Assembly: GCA_017620455.1 (NCBI GenBank) | Contig: JAFZQK010000062.1 | Location: 1-46,249, forward strand | Length of the DNA: 46,249 bases | From: Clostridia bacterium | Lineage (GTDB): Bacteria > Bacillota_A > Clostridia > Christensenellales > Aristaeellaceae | Direction: 5' to 3' | In this document: piece after piece, positions 7,684-13,645 of the stretch | Layout: each line of letters begins with the position of its first letter | Position numbering within the stretch: the stretch's first letter is position 1 | Program-made: the position numbers and the translations under genes | The notes under the pieces: model-generated | What the model saw: only the letters and a program-made list of their open reading frames with translations | What the model was told of the DNA's origin: nothing | Database searches by the model: none

Positions 7684-8619
7684 TCATCCCTCCTCGGTTT
7701 CCTGCAGCGTGGGCATGGCGGGGATAGCCCCCGGACGGCTGGCGGTGATGGACGCCGCCTTGTTGGCGAAGCCCACGAAGGCGTTCAGCTCCTCCGCGGT
7801 CAGGCCGTCGATGCCGCCCCGGCGGGCAATGCGGCTCAGGAACGCGCCGAAGAAGGTGTCCCCCGCGCCGTTGGTGTCCGCCACCTTCACCGGGCAGCCG
7901 GGCACGGCCCCCGTCAGGGCCCCGCAGCGCCACATGGCCCCGCGGGCCCCCAGCGTCACCACCGCCAGGCGCACCCCCAGGTTCATCAGCTTCCCAAGGG
8001 CGGCTTCCGGCTCCTTCACGCCGCACAGCAGCGCCGTTTCCTCGTCGCTGATCTTCACGATATCGCACAGCGGCAGCACGGCGCGCATCTGAATAACGGC
8101 CTCCGCCTCCGAATCCCACAGCACCGAGCGGTAATTGGGATCGTAGGTGATCAGCGCCCCGGAAGCCTTGGCGCTCCGCACTGCGGCTGTCACCGCCTCC
8201 CGGCAGTCGGGATCGGTGAGGCTGACGCTGCCGAAATGCAATATGCCCGTGCCCCGCACGGCCTCCTTTGCCTGTTCCATGTCGATGCGGGTGTCCGCCC
8301 CGGGCTTGCGGCAGAAGGAAAAGCTGCGCTCCCCGCGGGCGTCCACCGTCACCACCGCCAATGTGGTGCTGGCCCCCTTCGCGGTCTGCAGCCCCTCCGC
8401 GGACACGCCGAAGCGCACCAGCGTATCCCGCAGCAGCGCGCCGAAGGCGTCCTCCCCCACGCACCCCACGAAGGCGGCCTCCGCCCCCAGCTTCGCCGCC
8501 GCAACGGCCACGTTGGCCGGCGCGCCGCCGGGGTTCGCCGCAAAATGGGGTATGCCGTTTTCGTCGATCCGGGTTTGAGTCATGTCCACCAGGATTTCAC
8601 CGATAGCCGTGATTTTCAC
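7684..8619 (-). CDS. scrK: Fructokinase (PfkB/ribokinase family)
   Basis: Cytoplasmic sugar kinase of 311 residues, expected to convert fructose to fructose 6-phosphate. It has the N-terminal GEILVDM, the glycine-rich NPGGAPANVAVAAAKLG (sugar-binding lid and first PfkB signature), and the second PfkB signature DTNGAGDTFFGAFL with the catalytic Asp of GAGD near residue 250. The start codon is GTG at 8619 with GAGGTG six bases upstream. It is the first gene of the operon that continues into amylosucrase, HAD phosphatase and glycerate kinase, and follows a strong promoter (8673-8701). Fructose specificity is supported by the amylosucrase neighbour; other ketoses cannot be excluded. Confidence 0.9.
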   Translation of the reverse strand: MKITAIGEILVDMTQTRIDENGIPHFAANPGGAPANVAVAAAKLGAEAAFVGCVGEDAFGALLRDTLVRFGVSAEGLQTAKGASTTLAVVTVDARGERSFSFCRKPGADTRIDMEQAKEAVRGTGILHFGSVSLTDPDCREAVTAAVRSAKASGALITYDPNYRSVLWDSEAEAVIQMRAVLPLCDIVKISDEETALLCGVKEPEAALGKLMNLGVRLAVVTLGARGAMWRCGALTGAVPGCPVKVADTNGAGDTFFGAFLSRIARRGGIDGLTAEELNAFVGFANKAASITASRPGAIPAMPTLQETEEG

Positions 8620-8672
8620 TTTTGCACCTCGCTATAAGCGGCACGAAGCCGGATATCCATGTTTCTGAATCC

Positions 8673-8701
8673 ATTATATCATCCGCGCCGGAGAAACGCA
8701 A
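8673..8701 (-). promoter_or_regulatory. Predicted promoter of the fructokinase-amylosucrase operon
   Basis: On the minus strand, -35 TTGCGT (8696-8701) and -10 TATAAT (8673-8678) have a 17-base spacer, and a TG lies just before the -10. It is back to back with the 8745-8773 promoter; the two -35 boxes are 43 bases apart and identical. Confidence 0.75.
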
Positions 8702-8744
8702 CGAAAAAAAACATCCGCCGCCGGCCGCATTTTCCCCATCCGGA

Positions 8745-8773
8745 TTGCGTGCCGCCGCAAATCATGGTATAAT
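8745..8773 (+). promoter_or_regulatory. Predicted promoter of the nucleoside hydrolase-diguanylate cyclase operon
   Basis: -35 TTGCGT (8745-8750), 17-base spacer, -10 TATAAT (8768-8773). Transcription would begin near 8780, leaving a leader of about 35 bases to the GTG start at 8815. It has the same boxes and spacing as the divergent promoter at 8673-8701, which suggests joint control from the 43 bases between them. Confidence 0.75.
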
Positions 8774-8814
8774 CATACAAAAATGTCCCGGTGCGGCGTC
8801 CGGGCCGGAAAGAA

Positions 8815-9702
8815 GTGTTCCCTTTGCTTCAGTTTCAGGTGCCCGAGCAGAAAAAGCTTCGGGTGATCGTGGATACGGACACCGCCTGCGAGGCGGACGA
8901 TCCCTTCGCCATCGCCTACGCGCTGATGAGCCCCAAGCTCCTGGTCCGCGCGGTGACGGCGGCGCATTTCGCCCGGCCCGGATCCATGGAAAAAAGCCGG
9001 GAAGCCGCCCTGCGGGTGACGCAGGCCATGGGATCGGAGGTGCCGGTGCTGCGGGGCGAGGAAGGCCCCGGCGGCGGGGGCGGGCCGTCCGAAGCCGTCC
9101 GGTGCATGATCCGGGAAGCCCGAACGGAAGATCCGCGCCCCCTGTTCATCCTGTGCATGGGCGCGCTGACCAATCTCGCCCGGGCGCTGCGCGAAGCGCC
9201 GGACATCGCCCCGCGGCTTACGGCGGTGGTCATCGGCGGCCATCCCTACGGGGAGAACCGTCCGCCCTGGCGGGAATTCAATTTCGGCAACGATCCGGAC
9301 GCGGCCAACGCCGTGCTGCAGTCCGCCGCCCCGGTGTGGCAGATCCCTTCCGACGTGTACGGCAGCATCCGGGTGGGGCTGGCGGAGCTGCAGGAGCAGG
9401 TGATGCCCTACGGAAAAATCGGCCGGTATCTCTTCGGGCAGATGACCGCCTACAACATGACCCCGGAAGCCGCATGGACCCAGGGCGAAAGCTGGTCCCT
9501 GGGGGATTCCCCCGCGGTGACCGCGGTGCTGCACCCCGCCTGCGGGCGCACGGCGCGCCGCCCCGTCTGCCGGGTGGAAAACGATACCTCCTATTCTCCC
9601 CTGCCCGGCGGGCGGGAGATCCTGGTTTATCAGGATATGGACAGCCGGTATCTGCTGGGGGATTTCTACGCCAAGCTGCACCTCCTCTACCCCCGGGCAT
9701 GA
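8815..9702 (+). CDS. Nucleoside hydrolase-like protein (IUNH superfamily)
   Basis: Predicted cytoplasmic ribohydrolase that would release a base from a nucleoside, or a relative acting on another N- or O-riboside. The calcium-binding Asp cluster appears as VIVDTDTACEADDPFAIAYAL, a variant of the usual DTDPGxDD with two or three extra residues, and EFNFGNDPDAANAVL near the middle matches the conserved block of the family; the C-terminus keeps a late Asp region (SRYLLGDFYAKL). I take GTG 8815 as the start because it follows GGAAAG and leaves room for the leader; GTG 8791 is an alternative only about 11 bases from the likely transcription start. The stop overlaps an ATG in the frame of the next gene. 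The altered Asp motif makes the substrate uncertain. Confidence 0.8.
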   Translation: MFPLLQFQVPEQKKLRVIVDTDTACEADDPFAIAYALMSPKLLVRAVTAAHFARPGSMEKSREAALRVTQAMGSEVPVLRGEEGPGGGGGPSEAVRCMIREARTEDPRPLFILCMGALTNLARALREAPDIAPRLTAVVIGGHPYGENRPPWREFNFGNDPDAANAVLQSAAPVWQIPSDVYGSIRVGLAELQEQVMPYGKIGRYLFGQMTAYNMTPEAAWTQGESWSLGDSPAVTAVLHPACGRTARRPVCRVENDTSYSPLPGGREILVYQDMDSRYLLGDFYAKLHLLYPRA

Positions 9703-9731
9703 GCAGGAAAGAAGACACAGGAAAACAAATT

Positions 9732-11705
9732 ATGGAAGAAAATCGCACGGAACGCAAGGAAGAAAGCCCGTCTCCCCTCCCCGCCGGCCGGAAAACCATC
9801 GCGGTCTTTATTTCCGCGCTCTATGAAGACATGGTGCGGCAGACCGTGAACGGCCTGCTGGAGGACGCCCGGGGAGAGAACGTGAAGCTCGTCTTCTTCG
9901 CCAGCTTCGCCGACAACCACACCAGCAAGAACTACGATCTGTATCAGGATTACGACGTGGGCGACTTCGTGGTATACCTGCTGCCGGACCTGAAAAAATA
10001 CGACGCGCTGATCACCTTCGACACCTATATGACCGGCTCCTTCATCGAGCCCATCGACCGGCTGAAGAAAGCGGTGTCCTGCCCGGTATTCACCTTGGGC
10101 ACGGTGAAGGAGGGCACATACAGTATCGTCAACGATCAGGACCTGTCTTTTTCCGAGCTGATCGAGCATCTCATCGGCCATCACGGCTGCCGGGACCTCG
10201 TTCACGTGGCCGGGCCGGTGGAGCGGTCCTTCTGCCTGGAGCGCATCCAGATTTTCCAGAACACCCTGTCCGCCCACGGCCTTCCCTGCGGGGATGACCG
10301 CATCTACTACGGCACCCTCCGCCCGGAGTGCGGGCCGGAGATCGTGGAGAAGATCCTGGCCCGCTACGCGCAGGAGGGCAAGCGCAGGCTGCCGGAGGCC
10401 ATCGTCTGCGTCAACGACTATACCGCCATCGGCATCATCAGCGCCCTGGAGGACCGGGGCTTCCGGGTGCCCCAGGACGTAATCGTCACCGGGTACGACG
10501 ATATCCTGCGGGCGCAGTTCAACGAGCCGTCCATCACCACCTCCGCCCAGCCCTTCTTCCGCGTGGGCGAAACCGGCATGAAGCTGCTGCTCAGGCGCCT
10601 GCGGGGAGAACCGGTGGAAGAAAAAACCGCCGTTCCCGGCGTGCTGTGCCTGCGCCAGTCCTGCGGATGCGAGCCCGCTTCGGTGCGCAAAAAGGATACC
10701 ATCCGGGAAAAATACATCCGCACGGTCACCAACCTGGAAAACCTGGCCCTGTCCAACACCAATCTGATCCTCGGCGGCGCCATCTGCGATACCGCGGAGG
10801 AGATTTACAGCGAAATCGAAAAGGGCTGTCTGCGGGAAACCGGCTTCCAGGACGCGGCGCTGTGCCTCATCGACGGCTGGGACCAGAAAAAGCTGATCCA
10901 GCACCGCTACACCCTGAAGGAAGAAACCTTCAACGTGGTCTGCGGCACCTGGCACGGCCGGCCCGTCAGGCGGCAGACCCTGCCCAAGGGCAGGCTGCTG
11001 CCGGATGAGATGATGCAGGACGATGCGCCGTACTACATTTTCCCCATCCATCACCTGCAGTATTTCCTGGGGTATTTCATCGTGAATCCGCATCTTAAGG
11101 AAATGGAGCAGCTCCACATCAAATCCTGGCTGGTCAGCGTCAGCACGGTGCTGATCAACTGGCTCTTCCGCAATCAGCTGAAAAATTCCGTGCGGGAGTT
11201 GGATTACCTGTACCAGACGGATATGCTCACCGGCCTGTACAACCGCTGGGGCTATTACCGGTTCTTCGAGAGCTATTACGAGGAATGCCGCGCCGAGGGC
11301 GACGAGCTGGCCGTATTCCTCATCGACATGAACAATATGAAAAAGATCAACGACGTCTACGGCCACGCCGAAGGGGATTTCTGCCTGTGCGTCCTTGCGG
11401 AAGCAATGCGGAAAAGCGCCCTGACAGACGAGATCTGCGTCCGCACCGGCGGGGACGAATTCGTGGTGCTGGCCAAGCACTACGATCAGGAGAAAGAGGA
11501 AAGATACAGGCGGCTGGTCCGGGAGCAGATCGACGAAAGGCTGGAAGCGGCCGGGAAGCAGTACCGGATGACCGTCAGCATCGGCTGCTGCCGCAGCGTT
11601 CCCGGGCTCGTCGACGACGGCGTTTCGCTTCAGTCCGTGGCGGAAATGTTCCTCAGGAAAGCGGACAAAGCCATGTACCGGGAAAAGAAGCACAAGCCGC
11701 AATAA
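9732..11705 (+). CDS. Diguanylate cyclase with LacI/periplasmic-binding-protein-type sensor domain
   Basis: A soluble 657-residue protein. Residues about 22-310 form a type-1 periplasmic-binding-protein fold as found in LacI regulators (TIAVFISALYEDMVRQTVNGLL at the start; PEAIVCVNDYTAIGIISALEDRGFRVPQDVIVTGYDD in the second lobe), but no DNA-binding helix-turn-helix precedes it. A linker of about 170 residues, possibly GAF-like, leads to a GGDEF domain (from about residue 490) with an intact RTGGDEFVVL at 573. The inhibitory RxxD site upstream of GGDEF is not conserved. No membrane segment or signal peptide is visible, so it should sense a cytoplasmic sugar-like ligand and make c-di-GMP. ATG 9732 has AGGA nine bases upstream; ATG 9699, overlapping the previous stop, is an alternative. 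It is co-transcribed with the nucleoside hydrolase. Confidence 0.85.
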   Translation: MEENRTERKEESPSPLPAGRKTIAVFISALYEDMVRQTVNGLLEDARGENVKLVFFASFADNHTSKNYDLYQDYDVGDFVVYLLPDLKKYDALITFDTYMTGSFIEPIDRLKKAVSCPVFTLGTVKEGTYSIVNDQDLSFSELIEHLIGHHGCRDLVHVAGPVERSFCLERIQIFQNTLSAHGLPCGDDRIYYGTLRPECGPEIVEKILARYAQEGKRRLPEAIVCVNDYTAIGIISALEDRGFRVPQDVIVTGYDDILRAQFNEPSITTSAQPFFRVGETGMKLLLRRLRGEPVEEKTAVPGVLCLRQSCGCEPASVRKKDTIREKYIRTVTNLENLALSNTNLILGGAICDTAEEIYSEIEKGCLRETGFQDAALCLIDGWDQKKLIQHRYTLKEETFNVVCGTWHGRPVRRQTLPKGRLLPDEMMQDDAPYYIFPIHHLQYFLGYFIVNPHLKEMEQLHIKSWLVSVSTVLINWLFRNQLKNSVRELDYLYQTDMLTGLYNRWGYYRFFESYYEECRAEGDELAVFLIDMNNMKKINDVYGHAEGDFCLCVLAEAMRKSALTDEICVRTGGDEFVVLAKHYDQEKEERYRRLVREQIDERLEAAGKQYRMTVSIGCCRSVPGLVDDGVSLQSVAEMFLRKADKAMYREKKHKPQ

Positions 11706-11717
11706 ACAAAAAAACAT

Positions 11718-12041
11718 GGGGCTGTTGCACAGCCCCTTCGATCAAATGGATCCTCCATTTGATCGACAAAAACGCCTTTTCCTCTCGTCCCTGCGGGACT
11801 CCTGGGCGTAAAAAGGCGCAAGGAAAGCATTTTTGCTCTCGCAGGGCATGCTCTGCTTCGCAAAAATGCTCCTCGCAGCGCACAGGTCGCTGCTGCGGAT
11901 TCCACTTGGAGGGGCTGCGGCCCCTCCAAACCACCCCGGGGTTTTCTTTTTTCCCGGTATTCACTGCTGCTCATTCTTTTATGAAAACCAATATCCCTGT
12001 AAACAAAAAGGATATTGCAGATTGGCTTCTGCAACAGCCCC
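11718..12041. repeat. MITE-like structured repeat element, complete copy (324 bp)
   Basis: The element is bounded by a 12-base perfect inverted repeat, GGGGCTGTTGCA (11718-11729) and TGCAACAGCCCC (12030-12041), with no transposase inside. Between the ends is a series of hairpins: 11718-11736 (7 bp), 11740-11764 (11 bp, 3-base loop), 11773-11818 (8 bp, with a GTCCC/GGGAC stem inside), 11826-11870 (11 bp), 11875-11893 (6 bp), 11906-11929 (10 bp, 4-base loop), 11989-12017 (8 bp) and 12015-12034 (7 bp). The first about 150 bases recur at 46099 with only a handful of differences. It fills the gap between the convergent diguanylate cyclase and AEC genes, and its right end runs into a T-stretch. Confidence 0.85.
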
Positions 12042-12058
12042 TTTTTTTATCTGCCGGA

Positions 12059-12985
12059 TCATCCGACGGCCGCCAGCGCCACGAACCCCAGCAGCGTCAC
12101 CATCGTGGAAACCGACAGCGCGGAGGACAGGTATGCTCTCTGCTTATCGTCATTGGAAAAGACGGACAGCACATAGGGCGGCGGCAGCAGGAACATGAGC
12201 AGCATGGGCTTTTCCCACGCCGTCTGCGGCCACAGCGCCCGGAACAAAAGCAGCGCGGCGCCGCCCAGCACCGCCATGACGGCCAGCCGCAGGCCCACCG
12301 CCTGCAGCGCGGCGCGCCAGGGGATATCCCGCAGCGCCAGATCGTACCCCACGCTGATCAGGATCAGCGCGCTCACCGGCGCCGCGGCGATCTGGGCGCA
12401 GGCGTCCAGGATCGCTTTCCCTTCGCCCATGGCCTGATACAGCCCCGTGACCCCCAGCAGCACCCCAGTGACGATGGCCAGGATGATGGGCGACAGCGCC
12501 ATTTCCCTGATGATCCCGGCCGGCGATTCCTTTTTCCCCTCCGCCTCCCGGGCAAGCAGCGCCTTATAGAGCGTGAACACGAACAGCACCTGCCCCAGAT
12601 CGATCCGGGCGAAATCCGCCAGCTTCTCGCGGCCGTAGAGCAGTTCAAACAGGGCGTAGCCCAGCATGCCCGCTTCAAAGCCCGTGGTCAGGAAGGGCAG
12701 GAACCGGCTTTGGGTCCTCAGCGCTTTCCCGCCGGCTTTCCCCAGATAAAAAGCGGCGCAGCACAGCGCGAACATGATCAGCGGCACCGCCAGCATGGCC
12801 GTGGAATATTCCGCCGACGCAAACGTGCGCAGCAGCACCGCCGGCAGCCCAATCTGCACCGCCACGGTCTTGAGCGCGTCCACGCCCTGCCGGGTCAGGA
12901 TCTTTTTCGCCCGGCACAGCATGCCGAGCCCCAGCATCAGGATCACCGGCAGCACCGTGGAAAGCACCTGAACGCCCCTGTCCAT
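12059..12985 (-). CDS. AEC (auxin efflux carrier) family transporter
   Basis: Integral membrane protein of 308 residues with about ten hydrophobic segments. The N-terminus (VLPVILMLGLGMLCRAKKILTRQGVDALKTVAVQIGLPAVLLRTFAS) is the typical first helix-reentrant pattern of the AEC family, and the C-terminus (MLLMFLLPPPYVLSVFSNDDKQRAYLSSALSVSTMVTLLGF) matches its conserved last part. Family members move organic acids such as malate, or other small anions. It starts four bases after the methyltransferase stop, with AGGTG upstream, so it belongs to the feo transcript. The repeat element begins 18 bases after its stop. The substrate is unknown. Confidence 0.88.
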   Translation of the reverse strand: MDRGVQVLSTVLPVILMLGLGMLCRAKKILTRQGVDALKTVAVQIGLPAVLLRTFASAEYSTAMLAVPLIMFALCCAAFYLGKAGGKALRTQSRFLPFLTTGFEAGMLGYALFELLYGREKLADFARIDLGQVLFVFTLYKALLAREAEGKKESPAGIIREMALSPIILAIVTGVLLGVTGLYQAMGEGKAILDACAQIAAAPVSALILISVGYDLALRDIPWRAALQAVGLRLAVMAVLGGAALLLFRALWPQTAWEKPMLLMFLLPPPYVLSVFSNDDKQRAYLSSALSVSTMVTLLGFVALAAVG

Positions 12986-12988
12986 ACG

Positions 12989-13495
12989 TCACCTCTTTCG
13001 CCCCGCCCCGTCTTTTTCCAGGGCCAGCAGCCATTTTTTCCTCTCCAGGCCCCCGGCATAACCCGTCAGCGCTCCGTCCGCGCCGATCACCCGATGGCAG
13101 GGCACCATCAGGGAAATGGGGTTGCGCCCCACCGCGGCCCCCACCGCCCGGGAAGCGGCGTGCCCGGCGCCCAGCCGGGCGGCGATCTCCCCGTAGGTCG
13201 CCGTATGCCCGTACGGGATCAGAAGCAGTTCCGCCCAGACCGCCCGGGAAAACGCCGTGCCCGCCAGCAGAAGCGGCGGCGGCGCGCCCGGCTCCGTCCC
13301 GGCGAAATACCTCTCCAGCCAGCGGTCCGCCGCGTCGAACGCCGGCAGGGGCCCTTCTTTTTCCGTTCCGTCCAGCCCCGCGCCGAAGCGCTTCTGCCCC
13401 TGGAACCACAGCCCGGCGACGGCCTCGCCCTCCCCGGCCACGAGGATCGGGCCCAGGGGCGAAAAATAGCGGTGGATCCGGCGCGCGGCGCTCAC
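12989..13495 (-). CDS. ogt: Methylated-DNA-protein-cysteine methyltransferase (Ogt/MGMT)
   Basis: DNA repair protein that removes O6-alkyl groups from guanine by transfer to its own cysteine. The active motif is PCHRVIG with Cys133, preceded by the helix-turn-helix block PYGHTATYGEIAARLGAGHAASRAVGAAVGRNP that reads the minor groove. The start is chosen at GTG 13495, which overlaps the stop of the Cys-rich miniprotein (GTGA) and gives 168 residues, the usual length; the open frame extends upstream to 13624 but that part runs through the neighbouring gene in another frame. An ATG at 13534 is possible. Placement in an iron-uptake transcript is unusual. Confidence 0.92.
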   Translation of the reverse strand: MSAARRIHRYFSPLGPILVAGEGEAVAGLWFQGQKRFGAGLDGTEKEGPLPAFDAADRWLERYFAGTEPGAPPPLLLAGTAFSRAVWAELLLIPYGHTATYGEIAARLGAGHAASRAVGAAVGRNPISLMVPCHRVIGADGALTGYAGGLERKKWLLALEKDGAGRKR

Positions 13496-13632
13496 AGCCC
13501 GCAGCCGCCCCGCCGGGAGCAGCCTTCGCAGCATCCGCCGCAGCCGTTTTTCTTTCTCTTCCGCGCGCCCAGCATCCCCAGCGCGGCGATCAGGGCAATC
13601 CCCGCCAGGATCAGGATATCCCAAAGATTCAT
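13492..13632 (-). CDS. FeoB-associated Cys-rich membrane miniprotein
   Basis: A 46-residue protein just downstream of feoB. It has one membrane helix (NLWDILILAGIALIAALGML, residues 2-21), a basic stretch GARKRKKN and a cysteine cluster CGGCCEGCSRRGGC (residues 31-44; Cys31, 34, 35, 38, 44). This is the layout of the FeoB-associated Cys-rich proteins (PF12669), thought to serve like FeoC in ferrous iron uptake. ATG 13632 follows AAGGA and lies 13 bases after the feoAB stop; the stop overlaps the GTG start of the methyltransferase. Confidence 0.92.
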   Translation of the reverse strand: MNLWDILILAGIALIAALGMLGARKRKKNGCGGCCEGCSRRGGCGL

Positions 13633-13645
13633 GGCCGTTCCTTTC

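Noticed and set aside
8622..9731. N-terminal extension of the diguanylate cyclase frame through the nucleoside hydrolase
   Set aside because: The frame is open by chance; the hydrolase is in a different frame with family motifs, and the promoter at 8745-8773 lies inside the extension.
11718..11736. Simple terminator interpretation of the first repeat hairpin after the diguanylate cyclase
   Set aside because: No T-run follows the stem, and the same sequence is found upstream of spoIIID where no plus-strand gene ends close by except the already terminated pheT.
11630..12034. Open frame on the minus strand within the repeat; the same peptide start recurs at 45927-46244
   Set aside because: The shared peptide follows from the shared DNA. 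It runs through hairpin arms and flanking genes, has no ribosome binding site and no recognisable domain.
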